A stretch of DNA of 64,000 nt from an uncultured Brachyspira sp. (GCF_934747485.1 NZ_CAKVGN010000002.1:27924-91923); one strand, 5' to 3'; positions 8,823 through 20,250 are shown, counted from the stretch's first letter. The notes: generated by a model not told the origin, from the letters alone. Translations and numbers: made by a program.

Positions 8823-8851
8823 TTGCAAAAAATGTTAGATTAATCTAAAAT
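8823..8851 (+). promoter_or_regulatory. Ferritin promoter with 14-bp palindromic operator candidate
   Basis: TTGCAA (8823-8828), a spacer of exactly 17 nt and TAAAAT (8846-8851) form the promoter. The perfect palindrome TTAGATTAATCTAA (8835-8848) fills the spacer and touches the -10. A protein bound there would block polymerase. Its size and A/T-rich dyad resemble Fur/PerR-type boxes, though it is 7-7 and not 7-1-7. Confidence 0.6.
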
Positions 8852-8884
8852 AATATTAATAATTTCTAACAAAAGGAGGCTATT

Positions 8885-9400
8885 ATGCCTATAATCAAAG
8901 AAGAAACCGTAAAATTGTTAAATGACCATCTAAACGAGGAGCATTATTCAGCAAATCTTTATTTCAACATGGCTGGTTGGTGCGAGAAACAAGGATTAAA
9001 AGGATGCAGCAGCTTCCTATATAATCACTCAGCAGAAGAGCATACACATTTAGAGAAGTTTAGAGAGTATATCAACAAAGCTGGAGGGCAAGCTATAATG
9101 GGAGAGATGAAAGCCCCTGAATGTAATTTTAATTCTGTTGCAGAGTTGTTTGAAAAAGTAATTAAGCATGAAGAGTATATTACTAATTGTATTAACAAAT
9201 TAGTTGGTAAGGCAATGGACGATAAAGATTATGTTACATTAAAGTTTTTGGAATGGTTTGTTGAGGAACAGCTTGAGGAAGAGGAATTATTTAATGACAT
9301 TATTAAAAGAATAAAGATTTTAGGTAATTTGGAGGGCAGAAATCTGCATACTTTTGATAAGTTCGTAGGGAATTTAGATAAAGAAGAACATAATTCATAA
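8885..9400 (+). CDS. ftnA: Non-haem ferritin
   Basis: This 171-residue four-helix protein has the ferritin ferroxidase pattern: 'HLNEEHYSANLYFNMAGWCE' (Glu17/Tyr region), 'HSAEEHTHLEKFREYI' (ExxH), and 'FLEWFVEEQLEEEELFNDII' (third-helix Glu cluster). It assembles into a 24-mer that stores iron as ferric mineral and removes Fe(II). A near-perfect ribosome site AAGGAGG lies at 8873-8879, five nt before the ATG, so strong translation is expected. The palindrome in its promoter suggests iron or peroxide control. Confidence 0.95.
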   Translation: MPIIKEETVKLLNDHLNEEHYSANLYFNMAGWCEKQGLKGCSSFLYNHSAEEHTHLEKFREYINKAGGQAIMGEMKAPECNFNSVAELFEKVIKHEEYITNCINKLVGKAMDDKDYVTLKFLEWFVEEQLEEEELFNDIIKRIKILGNLEGRNLHTFDKFVGNLDKEEHNS

Positions 9401-9427
9401 AATATATTTATAATTTTATAAGTGTTG

Positions 9428-9468
9428 AGAGCGGTTGTTGTTAAAAAATAATAGCTGCTCTTTTTTTA
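9428..9468 (+). terminator. Ferritin terminator
   Basis: An imperfect stem AGAGCGG.../...GCTGCTCT is followed by a run of eight T residues, 28 nt after the ferritin stop. Confidence 0.65.
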
Positions 9469-9510
9469 AAATCAAAAATACATTTATTAAATAAAAATAA
9501 TTATTGGTTA

Positions 9511-9538
9511 TTGCAAAAAAAATTATTTATTATATCAT
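9511..9538 (+). promoter_or_regulatory. Promoter directly abutting the flavodoxin start codon
   Basis: TTGCAA (9511-9516), 16 nt, TATCAT (9533-9538). The ATG at 9545 begins 7 nt after the end of the -10 box, so transcription should begin at or near the A of the start codon. There is no Shine-Dalgarno. Confidence 0.5.
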
Positions 9539-9544
9539 AAACAT

Positions 9545-10084
9545 ATGTCAAAAGATATTGCTGTACTTTATAAAAGTAAATATGGTTCTTCCAAAACATA
9601 TTCTAAATGGATTTCAGATAAATTGCATGCTGATATATTTGAAATTGGGCATGTTTCTTTAAATACTTTAAATGATTATAAGAAAATAATATTTGTAAGT
9701 GCATTATATGCTGGTAAATTATCTGCTATTAAAACTATTAGAAAGCTTTATAATAGTTTACATAATAATAAAAAAATATATTGTGTTGTTATAGGTATAG
9801 GCGACCCTAATGACAAAGATATATATAATGCTTCATTAGATAAGAATTTTAAACCTAATGAAAAAGAAAATATAAAGTTTTATTTTTTAAGAGGATGCAT
9901 AGACTTTGATAAATTAAAAATTCACCACGCTTTAATGATGCATATGTTAAAAACTATAATATCAAGCAAAGCAGTAAAAACAGAAGATGAAGAGATGCTT
10001 TTAAAAAACTACGGCAAAAAAATAGACTTTCTCAATAAAACTTCAATAGAAAATATAGTATCCGATATAAAAAAAGAACAATAA
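9545..10084 (+). CDS. Flavodoxin-domain protein
   Basis: The 179-residue protein opens with 'IAVLYKSKYGSSKTYSKWI', the phosphate-binding loop of flavodoxins, and continues with 'KIIFVSALYAGKL' (second flavin loop) and 'YFLRGCIDFDKL'. This pattern matches the flavodoxin_5/HemG-like group. Such proteins bind FMN and carry electrons. Members of this group include protoporphyrinogen oxidase HemG, but no haem genes are near, so the specific role is open. The start fits the family. The gene appears to be leaderless. Confidence 0.75.
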   Translation: MSKDIAVLYKSKYGSSKTYSKWISDKLHADIFEIGHVSLNTLNDYKKIIFVSALYAGKLSAIKTIRKLYNSLHNNKKIYCVVIGIGDPNDKDIYNASLDKNFKPNEKENIKFYFLRGCIDFDKLKIHHALMMHMLKTIISSKAVKTEDEEMLLKNYGKKIDFLNKTSIENIVSDIKKEQ

Positions 10085-10572
10085 TTTATATAAAAAATAA
10101 ACTTTTTTGCTTATGTTTTTATTCCATAATTAATTTTATTAACTATATAATCTAAAAAATACCATACTAAAAATATAATGCCATTTTTTAATTCATATTA
10201 AATTAATATTATTTTGTTTTTTATATTTAATAAATTAATCTTTTATACCAATATAAAAATTACAAGTTGTTTTACTTTGTATTTAATTAAAACCGTAAAA
10301 TATAACAATAAACAATATAATAAAATCAAAATTATTCACATAAAACAACAAAATAATTATTGTTTTTAAGTAAAAATATCAAAACATCATAATATTTTAC
10401 ACTACATTTTATACAAATAATAAAAAAACTATGAAAAATCACTAAAAAAAGCATTCTATATACGCATTTTTATAAAAAAACGCTTGTATTTTTATAATTT
10501 TATATTATTATTTGTATATAAGCAAAATAATTAAAAACGCTTATAAAGATTCTTTTTATAAGGAGATAAAAA
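10085..10572. other. Long A/T-rich spacer upstream of the CrtI-like gene
   Basis: About 490 bp with no credible gene. Its last 90 bp hold the candidate promoter at 10484-10511 and an inverted repeat, TATAAGC (10517-10523) and GCTTATA (10539-10545), inside the predicted 5' leader. The element AAACGCTT occurs twice there. The remainder is featureless A/T-rich sequence. Confidence 0.5.
10484..10511 (+). promoter_or_regulatory. Candidate promoter of the CrtI/RetSat-like gene
   Basis: TTGTAT (10484-10489), 16 nt, TATTAT (10506-10511), about 60 nt before the ATG. A strong AAGGAGAT ribosome site sits at 10560-10566. Confidence 0.4.
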
Positions 10573-12204
10573 ATGGAAAATAACAATAAATATGATATAG
10601 TAATTATAGGTTCTGGTTTAGGAGGATTAACTTCAGGTGCCTATTTAGCAAAACAAGGAAAGAAAGTATTAGTTTTAGAAAGTCATAATATAGTAGGCGG
10701 TTGTGCTACAGTATATAAAAGAAAAAATGTTAAGTTTGAAGTTGGGCTTCATGAGATGGATATGGCTAAGAAAAACAGAGATATGAAGCATGTAATATTT
10801 AAAAAGCTTGGACTTTATGACAGAATCAATTTAGTAAAACTTCCTCAAACTTGGAGAATAAAAACAGAAGATACTGATTTAGTGATACCAGAGGGTTATG
10901 AGAATGTTATAGACACTTTAGAAAAAGAGTTCCCAGAAGAAAAGCAAGGCATAAGAAAATATTTCGCCGGACTTTCAAGAATGATGTATATGATAAGAAG
11001 AGTACCTTACGATTTGAAATTTTTTGATTTCTTCTTCTACCCTATAACAACATTCCCTATGAACTTGTATCATTTATTTACGCAAAAGAAATTAGGTAAT
11101 GTATTAGATTCTATAATAAAAAGTGATAAATTAAAAAGAATATTAAACATCAATATCACTTATTATCATGATAACCCATATGAGTTTAGCTGGTATTATC
11201 ATGCTTGTGCTCAGGGAGCTTATTATAATTCTGCTTATTTTATTAAAGGAGGAAGTCAGAACCTATCAAATGCTTTAGCGGATATAATAAGAGAGAATGG
11301 CGGAGAGGTAAGAGTTTCTTCTGAGGTAAAAAAGATAAATGTAAAAGGCAATATTGCTGAGGGAGTAACTTATTTTGATAAGAGAGCAAAAGAGGAAGTA
11401 ACAGTTTATGGCGATTATATAATAGCAAATGCTGCTCCTAAAGTGGTTTATGATGAATTACTTCCAAAAGGATATGAAGACAAAAGAATAAACAAACTTA
11501 AAAACTCTGTATCATTATACACAGTTTACATAATATTTAAGAAAAAGTTTTCAGAGCTATACCCTAATAATGCATACTCTACGTTTATAAGTACAGAGAA
11601 AACATTGAACACTACATTCAAAGAAGATGCTAAAGGACAAAAAGATATACCAGTAGCCGACAGAAACTTTGTATTTGTAGATTATTCGGCAATAGACAGC
11701 GGGCTTGTGGAAGAAGGAGATGAGCGTTCATTTGCTGTACTAACAGGTCCTTCATTCTTAGATGAGTGGAAAGATTTAAGCGATGAGGAATATAAAGCTA
11801 AAAAGAAAGAGTTAGCAGAAAAATTGATAGAGAGAGCAGAGAAGCATTACCCTGGATTTAGAGAAAATATTGAATATTATGAAGTAGCAACACCAAAAAC
11901 AATAAAGAGATATATTAAAACTCCAGACGGTACTGCTTATGGTTTTGCTCAAGATGGATATTTGAAAAAAAGCCGCAGTGTGAGGGTTTCTCCTACTGTT
12001 AAAAATCTTCATTTTGCTAGTGCTTGGGGTTTCCCTGGCGGCGGATTTACTGGTGCTTTATTAAGTGGATATTTGGCAGCAAGAAACATATTGTTCCCTA
12101 TAAAGGCTTATGTGGCTTTAAGATTACTCATTTGTATAGTATTCGGCACAGCACTTGGAACAATACATCATTGGCTACCTGCGATAATTAATCTTTTTAA
12201 GTAA
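10573..12204 (+). CDS. FAD-dependent oxidoreductase of the phytoene desaturase / retinol saturase family
   Basis: The 543-residue protein starts with a Rossmann FAD-binding motif, 'DIVIIGSGLGGLTSGAYLAKQGKKVLVLE' (residues about 8-36), then 'GGCATVYKRKNVKFEVGLHEM', the CrtI-superfamily pattern. Near residue 490 is 'FASAWGFPGGGFTGALLSGYLAA', the second FAD contact. The protein ends with a hydrophobic segment (about 512-540) that could anchor it to the membrane. Relatives desaturate carotenoids or saturate retinoid-like polyenes. No carotenoid genes are nearby, so the substrate is unknown. It lies upstream of two exported proteins after a stem-loop. Confidence 0.8.
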   Translation: MENNNKYDIVIIGSGLGGLTSGAYLAKQGKKVLVLESHNIVGGCATVYKRKNVKFEVGLHEMDMAKKNRDMKHVIFKKLGLYDRINLVKLPQTWRIKTEDTDLVIPEGYENVIDTLEKEFPEEKQGIRKYFAGLSRMMYMIRRVPYDLKFFDFFFYPITTFPMNLYHLFTQKKLGNVLDSIIKSDKLKRILNINITYYHDNPYEFSWYYHACAQGAYYNSAYFIKGGSQNLSNALADIIRENGGEVRVSSEVKKINVKGNIAEGVTYFDKRAKEEVTVYGDYIIANAAPKVVYDELLPKGYEDKRINKLKNSVSLYTVYIIFKKKFSELYPNNAYSTFISTEKTLNTTFKEDAKGQKDIPVADRNFVFVDYSAIDSGLVEEGDERSFAVLTGPSFLDEWKDLSDEEYKAKKKELAEKLIERAEKHYPGFRENIEYYEVATPKTIKRYIKTPDGTAYGFAQDGYLKKSRSVRVSPTVKNLHFASAWGFPGGGFTGALLSGYLAARNILFPIKAYVALRLLICIVFGTALGTIHHWLPAIINLFK

Positions 12205-12221
12205 TATAAATCTCAAATAAA

Positions 12222-12256
12222 TATCTTGTTGGTATTAAAATAATACCAGCAAGATA
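12222..12256 (+). terminator. Strong stem-loop between CrtI-like gene and DUF2147 gene
   Basis: TATCTTGTTGGTATT and AATACCAGCAAGATA pair over 15 bp with one G-T. There is no T-run after it, so it may be a weak terminator or an mRNA-stabilising hairpin rather than a full intrinsic terminator. Confidence 0.5.
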
Positions 12257-12296
12257 ATAAAGAACAAACTAAAAAACAAATTTAAGGAGAGAAAAA

Positions 12297-12794
12297 ATGA
12301 AAATAATAATAAAAGTATTAGCTTTTACTATGTTGTTTAATATAATAGCTTTGGCACAAAACTCAGATGATATAGTTGGTTTATGGTATAGTCATGCTGA
12401 TGCTAAAAATAGAATTGCCGTTATAGAGATATTCAAAGAAAATAATAAATATTACGCTTATTCATTTGCTTATACTAATTCTAATGATGTTGTATATGAT
12501 GTTAATAATCCAAAGAAAGAATTAAAAAATTTACCATTAAAAGGATTAGTATATTTATATGATTTAGAGTTTAAAAATGGCGAATGGAAAAATGGTAAAA
12601 TATACAATCCAGAGCAAGGAAAAGTGTATAATGCTAAAATAGATTTATCTAGTAATAAACAAGAGATAAAATTAAAAGCTAGTGTAGATGGTGCGGGGCT
12701 TTTTGGAAAAACACTTACTTGGAGAAAAGTACCTGCTAATGAAGTTTCTAAATATACGCCATTAAACAAAAATGAGTTAAGAAGGTTAAACTAA
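12297..12794 (+). CDS. Exported DUF2147-type protein
   Basis: The 165-residue protein has an N-terminal signal peptide ('IIIKVLAFTMLFNIIALAQ', cleavage after about residue 20). The mature part begins 'DDIVGLWYSHADAKNRIAVIEIF' and ends 'AGLFGKTLTWRKV', the layout of the DUF2147 family of small beta-rich periplasmic proteins. The molecular function of the family is not known. An AAGGAG ribosome site precedes the start. The next exported gene follows 44 nt later and is probably co-transcribed. Confidence 0.75.
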   Translation: MKIIIKVLAFTMLFNIIALAQNSDDIVGLWYSHADAKNRIAVIEIFKENNKYYAYSFAYTNSNDVVYDVNNPKKELKNLPLKGLVYLYDLEFKNGEWKNGKIYNPEQGKVYNAKIDLSSNKQEIKLKASVDGAGLFGKTLTWRKVPANEVSKYTPLNKNELRRLN

Positions 12795-12838
12795 GTATTA
12801 CGAAAAAATATATTTTTATAGGTGATAAGGAGAGTTTT

Positions 12839-13744
12839 ATGAAAAAATTATTAATCATTATGCTTAGTTTAATTATAAGTTTGCCGTTAATAGCACAAGA
12901 CAATGCAAAGCCTCAAAGAGATTTAACAGATACTTCTGATGAGGGCTGGTATTTTTCCAATCACTTTTTAGGGAGATGGAATCACTTTGGGGCATTGTAT
13001 CAAGGTCAGGTGTTTTATAAAAAAGCTTTATTTAGAGAAAGAAACAATTTCTTCTTTGCTGATTCTTACCTAATCGCCGGCATAGAACAAGAGTTCAGCA
13101 GCTTTTCAAGAACATCAGCTTATGTTGAGTTTCAGCCTCTAATAGCATTAAAGTTCTTATTTAAGTTTACATATGAGGCAGGTTTAGCAGATCCTGGAAG
13201 ACCTACTTTGGTGGATAGTAATACAAAAGAGTTTAATCATGCACTTCCGCCTTTTACAGGTCTTAATCCAATGACTAAAAAACCTCAGTATGTAGGAGGA
13301 AATACAATATATTTTCAAATGGCTCCTACACTTACAATGGGTGGACCAGCAGGACCTGGTTTAATAGCTTTAATATACACACCATATATAAGCTATATAA
13401 GAGCATTTGGAGTTGATAAAGATAATTTTGTATATTTGCCTAGAGAGGCTATAGTTGTAAAGGCTGAAGATTGGTACTTTAATCATGATATAAAATTAGG
13501 CTATAGTATGAGAGAATGGGGTATGGCTTTTGCTATTAATACCACAATAGAGCATATGATTTCAAGTAAAGATTTGTTTAGAGTTGGCCTCTTTGCCGCT
13601 TACAGCTATAAGAAGCCTATAGAAAAAGTTCCAAGTCTTACCCCTTTTGTTAATGTAAAATTAGGTACTTGGCTTGTAGAAAAACATATACAATATAAGT
13701 TTGCCATTCAAATGGATATAGGGCTTGAATGGAAGTTCTTATAA
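12839..13744 (+). CDS. Predicted outer-membrane beta-barrel protein
   Basis: I do not recognise a named family. The 301-residue protein has a clear signal peptide (MKKLLIIMLSLIISLPLIAQ). The rest alternates aromatic and hydrophobic residues in short strands, for example 'AYVEFQPLIALKFLFKFTYEAG', 'IALIYTPYISYIRAFG', and 'YKFAIQMDIGLEWKFL' at the end. The C-terminal aromatic-rich strand ending in Phe-Leu is typical of outer-membrane barrels. An AAGGAGAG ribosome site is present. It is probably co-expressed with the preceding DUF2147-type gene. Confidence 0.6.
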   Translation: MKKLLIIMLSLIISLPLIAQDNAKPQRDLTDTSDEGWYFSNHFLGRWNHFGALYQGQVFYKKALFRERNNFFFADSYLIAGIEQEFSSFSRTSAYVEFQPLIALKFLFKFTYEAGLADPGRPTLVDSNTKEFNHALPPFTGLNPMTKKPQYVGGNTIYFQMAPTLTMGGPAGPGLIALIYTPYISYIRAFGVDKDNFVYLPREAIVVKAEDWYFNHDIKLGYSMREWGMAFAINTTIEHMISSKDLFRVGLFAAYSYKKPIEKVPSLTPFVNVKLGTWLVEKHIQYKFAIQMDIGLEWKFL

Positions 13745-13786
13745 TAATAATTTAGACAACACGAAGAATATATAAAAATACTTTTT

Positions 13787-13816
13787 GGGCTTGTAAAAAA
13801 TATATTTTTACAGGCC
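13787..13816. terminator. Bidirectional terminator
   Basis: GGGCTTGTAAAAA and TTTTTACAGGCC form a 12-13 bp stem with A/T flanks between the convergent barrel gene and OmpA gene. The right arm touches the ompA-like stop codon. Confidence 0.7.
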
Positions 13817-15021
13817 TATCTTAATTTTATTATAATATCTACTCTTCTATTTTTTTGTCTTCCATTTGGATTATCATTTGAAGCTATGGGCTCTTTATCT
13901 CCGAAACCTCTATAAGATAATTTATCATGGTCAAGTTTTGGCAAAATATAATCTGCTACAGTTTTTGCTCTTTTTTCTGATAGGGCTTGATTGTAATTTG
14001 CTTCTCCTGTATTGTCAGTATGTCCTTCAACTATGATTTCTCTGTCTGGATAGGTTTCTTTAATTGCATTTATAATACTGTCAACAGTGCTTTTAGCATC
14101 TTCTCTAAGCGTGTAAGAATCTGTATCAAATAAAATCTCTCCAAGCCTAATTACTAATCCTTCAAGAACAGTATCAACTACAACATCATCATTAAGATTA
14201 TCTTCTAATTTTTTTCTATTTAGTTCATTTTCTTCTTCTGTAATTGTGCTGTAAATTTTATAAGTGCTTATAATATTCATCTTGTACTGCAAGCTAAGAT
14301 AAGATAAATTTTTACCATATCCAAATAATATCTGATATCTCTCACTTTGTGATACAGGTATATTTTTATTCATATCCCATAAAAAACTTCCATAATTAAA
14401 ACCATATATTCTCTCAGGATATCCATTTCTGGAAAGCCCAGCCTGAAGTAAATCTTTATCAGTCATAATATGATATTGTATAACAGCAAGAGGCTCATTA
14501 TTTTCATTTGTTTCAACATTGGCAAATAAATAATCAGCAGACAATGCCATATTAAGATTAGGAGCATTATTAACTTTTATTATCTCCATAGATTCACTAT
14601 TCCAAGAATATGTAAGAGGTATTTCTTTATTTGGAAAAGTAGGAATATGCCTTACATTCGGCATAAAATAATTATAAGGCACTTCAAATTTACCATTAGT
14701 GTGTATTATAAAATCGCTTGAATATTCTTCTTCTAAATGAAAAACACTATTTCCGTCATAGAGTCTAAAAATTTTGAATATACCGCTTACTCTATATCCG
14801 CCTTTAGGAGCTATTGCTATAACTGTTAAATCTACAATGTTTCTTTCTTTATAAGTTTTTTTTAGTAAACCATTCTCATAATATTCTACGTCAGCAGTTT
14901 TTACAGATTCTATCCTCTCTCCCACTTTGAGATTCCAAAAGAATTTATGCGATATTGTTTGAGTATAAGAAATATTAAAAATAAATATTGTTAAAATTAA
15001 TATAAATTTTATCTTACTCAT
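13816..15021 (-). CDS. OmpA-family envelope protein
   Basis: The 401-residue protein has a signal peptide (about residues 1-20), an N-terminal region of about 270 residues of unknown type rich in beta-strand patterns, and a C-terminal OmpA peptidoglycan-binding domain. The domain (about 295-400) reads 'GEILFDTDSYTLREDAKSTV', 'EIIVEGHTDNTGEANYNQAL' and 'NDNPNGRQKNRRVDIIIKLR'. The Asp and Arg that bind diaminopimelate in OmpA domains are present in the NxxxGRxxNRRVD motif. It tethers the outer membrane to the wall. It starts 1 nt after the MCP stop, so both should be made from one transcript. Confidence 0.88.
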   Translation of the reverse strand: MSKIKFILILTIFIFNISYTQTISHKFFWNLKVGERIESVKTADVEYYENGLLKKTYKERNIVDLTVIAIAPKGGYRVSGIFKIFRLYDGNSVFHLEEEYSSDFIIHTNGKFEVPYNYFMPNVRHIPTFPNKEIPLTYSWNSESMEIIKVNNAPNLNMALSADYLFANVETNENNEPLAVIQYHIMTDKDLLQAGLSRNGYPERIYGFNYGSFLWDMNKNIPVSQSERYQILFGYGKNLSYLSLQYKMNIISTYKIYSTITEEENELNRKKLEDNLNDDVVVDTVLEGLVIRLGEILFDTDSYTLREDAKSTVDSIINAIKETYPDREIIVEGHTDNTGEANYNQALSEKRAKTVADYILPKLDHDKLSYRGFGDKEPIASNDNPNGRQKNRRVDIIIKLR

Positions 15022-15022
15022 A

Positions 15023-17845
15023 TTAACCTTTATTTTTCATTCTCTTCTTCTCTTCTTTCATTTTTTGTTTTTTAGCTCTTTGCTCTAATTTTAACTTTAA
15101 TTTATCCAAAGCCTTAGATTCTTTCTTAATATCTTCTTCAGTTTTTTCAGTCTTAAATGAAATAACAGATTTATATAATTGCAAGAATATATATTGCAAT
15201 TCTTTAATTCTCTTATCCATAGTCTCCATACTTGCACTGCTCGCATTAGACAACTCACTTACATTTTCTATAGAATTAACAAGTCTTTTAATATCATTTT
15301 CAGTAGCATTAACAACATTAACTACATCTTCAGCTAATTTATCAACGCTTGTTATGTTCTGTCCAACAGTAGAACTCATCTGCATCTGTTTTATAGATAA
15401 TTCCTGAATATACTCAGTAATGCTATTTAAGTTTGAAATATTGGATAATATATCCCTTCTTCCAATATCAAGTTCATCATTAGCATTAGATATATTAGCA
15501 ATTAAGTCAGCAATAGTATTAGAACCCTCAAGTATTTTCTCCATAGATTCAGAACTCTTAAATGCTAAAGATACAGTATGGTCAATAGCTTGTGTAGTCT
15601 CTTCAATAATGTCATCAATTATTTTAGAGTTTTCATCGGTATCTTCAGCCAATTTTCTAATTTTATCAGCAACAACTGTAAAACCTCTACCATGTTCACC
15701 AGCATGAGCAGCCTCGATAGCAGCGTTCATTGCAAGTAGGTTAGTTTGTTCTGCTATGTTATGAATAACCTGTGTGATGTTTGTAATCTGTTTTGAATAT
15801 TCTTTAATACTTTGGATAGACTCTGTAACAGATTCACCTATATTACTTCCATCTTGTGCTTCTGTGTATAATACTTTAGCATAGTTGTTAGCTTTATTTG
15901 CTCCTTGGCTCACTGTAACAATGTTTGCTATCATTTGCTGAACTGATGTACTTGTTTTTGATATTGCTTCAGATTGTGATTTTATTTTTTCTGTTATGTC
16001 ATTAATATTGTCTAATAATAATTGTATAGTTTCATTAACAGAATTAAACTTAGTTCTTTGCATGAAACTCACTCTTGCCGCATTAGAAGAAGATTCTGAT
16101 ATTTTTGAGGAGTTTTCAAATTCTCTTTCGAACTCTTTGTATATAGTATTAAAATCACTAATACTCATACTAATAGAAGCTCTCATGTTTTGTATGTTTC
16201 CAGTCATAGTATAAGCATTGTTTTTAATAGTTACAATGATGTTTTGCATTTTATCCAAGAACTTATTGAACGAATATACCAATTCTCCTGTTTCATTATT
16301 GTTAACTATAGGAAGTCTTATTGTTAAATCACCTGAACCTTCACTGAGTGATTCAGATACGTTTTTAGCGGCAACTAAAGTTCTTCTTAAATTATATATT
16401 AATAATATTATAGATATTGAGAATATTAATAGTCCTGCATATATGAATAAGTTTGCTATAGATAATACTTCCCTAAAAGCAATATCTGTTTGATATGCAG
16501 GCTTATAACTCCAACTATTTATTACATATATATCATTAAATATTTGATATTTTACAAATAATAAATTCAATGCTTCATCATAAAATATTTTAGCATCTGT
16601 AATACTGTTTATTTTACTGTTATTTTGCTCATCTCTAATTTTAAGCGAACTAGTAACGTTTCCTAATATATTTTGCATATTTTGAAGTTCATTAGGATTA
16701 TTAAAAGCATTAATATTATATTCTCTATCTGTAATAAATATATTTAAATTATCTTTATAAATATTATTATTTAATAAGTCTTCATATATTGAAGTTTTTA
16801 ATTCTAATAAAATAAAACCTATATTATTATTATTATAAATAATAGGATTATAAACAAAAAAAGTATCATTATATTTTATAATATTAACATAATAATTAGT
16901 TTCACTAGTTAATAGATTTAATTTATTTCTCTGTATATTAGGCGTATAATTAGTATATACTCTAGTAACACTATTATCTTTATAACCGAAATCCACATAT
17001 AAGTTTCTTGCAGTAGTATCATCTATATTCATACCAATATTATCTAAATTAGAGAAATATATAGCAAAAGAAATAATATCAGGATCATTTATATATTGTT
17101 TTTTTATATAATTATTGATGATATTAATATTTTCATTAAAGTTATTATTATTTCTTGGATAATTATTTATATAATATGAGAGAGCAGTAGCAGCATTAAT
17201 ATATTTATCTATTCTTCTCGAGAACTCATTTACAAAATCATTAGCATATTCTCTTTTCAATGAAGCATTAGAAACACTGTAATGATAAGACTCAGCCCTA
17301 TAATGCATACCATTAACTAATGTGATTATAAATATAACTACAGATATCAATATAGGACCTAAACTATATCCCATAGGCAAATAATATTCTTTAGAGCCAG
17401 TTTTTCTATATAAAGGTCCAACTAAGAAGTTAAAAGAAATAGAAGCAAGCCCCATAGAGAAAGTTATAAGGAATATTACCATTATGAGTCTTATATTAAG
17501 TATCTCAAATAATGTTATACTTCCTTCTATTAAGTAAATTGTATATGATACTATAGCAACTAATACAACAGCAAAGCCCGTCTTTATGACATACAGCCTT
17601 CCAAGCATAACAGCACTTTTTCTCTCTGCCTTTATACAATCAAGAAATAAACTTATAGAAGTTGCTAATGCTATTAATACAATAAATAAATATATGTATC
17701 CTCTTAAAGAACTTCCCAACTGATATATAGTTCTTAATAGTATAGAGTATAATTCAACTGATATAACAGCAACTATTAAGAAATGTATTGGTATATAGAA
17801 CTTTAATTTATTTTTTCTAGAAATTTCTTTTTTGTTTAATAGCAT
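15023..17845 (-). CDS. mcp: Large methyl-accepting chemotaxis protein
   Basis: At 940 residues this is longer than usual. The first 190 residues hold five or six hydrophobic helices in place of the usual single helix. A periplasmic sensor region of the Cache type follows (about 195-465), then a membrane helix (about 470-492), a HAMP domain ('[22 protein letters not shown]') and the signalling hairpin. The hairpin tip, '[20 protein letters not shown]', is normal and contacts CheA/CheW. The C-terminal tail is Lys-rich and lacks a CheR-binding pentapeptide. The multi-helix N-terminus suggests an additional membrane sensor. The ligand is unknown. Confidence 0.9.
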   Translation of the reverse strand: MLLNKKEISRKNKLKFYIPIHFLIVAVISVELYSILLRTIYQLGSSLRGYIYLFIVLIALATSISLFLDCIKAERKSAVMLGRLYVIKTGFAVVLVAIVSYTIYLIEGSITLFEILNIRLIMVIFLITFSMGLASISFNFLVGPLYRKTGSKEYYLPMGYSLGPILISVVIFIITLVNGMHYRAESYHYSVSNASLKREYANDFVNEFSRRIDKYINAATALSYYINNYPRNNNNFNENINIINNYIKKQYINDPDIISFAIYFSNLDNIGMNIDDTTARNLYVDFGYKDNSVTRVYTNYTPNIQRNKLNLLTSETNYYVNIIKYNDTFFVYNPIIYNNNNIGFILLELKTSIYEDLLNNNIYKDNLNIFITDREYNINAFNNPNELQNMQNILGNVTSSLKIRDEQNNSKINSITDAKIFYDEALNLLFVKYQIFNDIYVINSWSYKPAYQTDIAFREVLSIANLFIYAGLLIFSISIILLIYNLRRTLVAAKNVSESLSEGSGDLTIRLPIVNNNETGELVYSFNKFLDKMQNIIVTIKNNAYTMTGNIQNMRASISMSISDFNTIYKEFEREFENSSKISESSSNAARVSFMQRTKFNSVNETIQLLLDNINDITEKIKSQSEAISKTSTSVQQMIANIVTVSQGANKANNYAKVLYTEAQDGSNIGESVTESIQSIKEYSKQITNITQVIHNIAEQTNLLAMNAAIEAAHAGEHGRGFTVVADKIRKLAEDTDENSKIIDDIIEETTQAIDHTVSLAFKSSESMEKILEGSNTIADLIANISNANDELDIGRRDILSNISNLNSITEYIQELSIKQMQMSSTVGQNITSVDKLAEDVVNVVNATENDIKRLVNSIENVSELSNASSASMETMDKRIKELQYIFLQLYKSVISFKTEKTEEDIKKESKALDKLKLKLEQRAKKQKMKEEKKRMKNKG

Positions 17846-17901
17846 ACAATCAACCTAAAGTATTATTATTGTTTTAATTATCGGTAAGGCTGTATTAATA
17901 T

Positions 17902-19335
<1,434 letters not shown>

Positions 19336-19374
19336 TTAAAAAATATTGTTGTATATTTTATATCTATTGAAAAC

Positions 19375-20250
19375 TTATTCAAGTACTTTTATCATTTCTT
19401 TATGAATTTTTTTATTACTTGCAATATATTGTTTTTTAGAAAAAATATTATATTCTTTCATATTAATATTAGTTACCATACCGCCAGCCTGCTTCAAAAT
19501 TACAGTACCCGCACATATATCCCAAGGCGATAATCCGTATTCAAAAAAGCCGTCAGCAATACCCTCTGCTACCATACATATATCTAATGCCGCAGAACCA
19601 TCTCTTCTAACCGCTAAACTCCTCTTAACCATATTAGCAAAATCTATCATTCTATTATTTAAAAAATCATCATCAGTGCTGGTATTATAATAAAAACCAG
19701 TTATTATTAAAGAATCTATTAATTTGCTGTTGCTGCTCACATTGATTACTTTTTTATTTTTATATGCTTTTGATTTTATATGTGCCTTATATACTGTATC
19801 TGTTATAGGGTTATAAACAACTCCTAATACAGGAATATCTTTATATGCCAAACCAATAGATACACAGTAAAATGGATAGCCATGTATAAAGTTTGTAGTG
19901 CCGTCTATAGGGTCTACTATCCAATTAAAATCTTTATCATCATCTGTTTGTCCAGATTCTTCGCCGTAAAAGCCAAATTTTGGATATTTTTTAGCTAAAT
20001 ACTCTCTTATAGTTTTTTCATTCTTTATATCTATTTCTGTAAATAAATCTGTTTTCCCCTTATGAGATACTTTCTTTGGAGAAGAAAAAAACTTAAGAGA
20101 ATATTTGCCCGCCTTAACTGCAATATATTCAGCATCTTTTATACATTTATTCAAACTAGATTTTGGTATTTTGTTTATTTTTGCTTCTATTTCTTTTTTC
20201 TCTCTTATTTCTTCTTTTTTTTCATCACTTAATTTTTTAAATATAGGCAT
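19375..20250 (-). CDS. suhB: Inositol monophosphatase-family protein
   Basis: The 291-residue protein has all metal-binding motifs of the family: 'GEESG' with its Glu, 'WIVDPIDGTTNFIHGYPFY' (DxIDGT) and 'SPWDICAGTVILKQAGG' (WD). It hydrolyses inositol-1-phosphate or a related sugar phosphate with Mg2+. About 30 charged residues at the N-terminus (PIFKKLSDEKKEEIREKKE) are extra relative to typical SuhB. It starts 26 nt after mlaD in the same direction. Some relatives act as CysQ-like nucleotidases, so the substrate is not certain. Confidence 0.88.
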   Translation of the reverse strand: MPIFKKLSDEKKEEIREKKEIEAKINKIPKSSLNKCIKDAEYIAVKAGKYSLKFFSSPKKVSHKGKTDLFTEIDIKNEKTIREYLAKKYPKFGFYGEESGQTDDDKDFNWIVDPIDGTTNFIHGYPFYCVSIGLAYKDIPVLGVVYNPITDTVYKAHIKSKAYKNKKVINVSSNSKLIDSLIITGFYYNTSTDDDFLNNRMIDFANMVKRSLAVRRDGSAALDICMVAEGIADGFFEYGLSPWDICAGTVILKQAGGMVTNINMKEYNIFSKKQYIASNKKIHKEMIKVLE

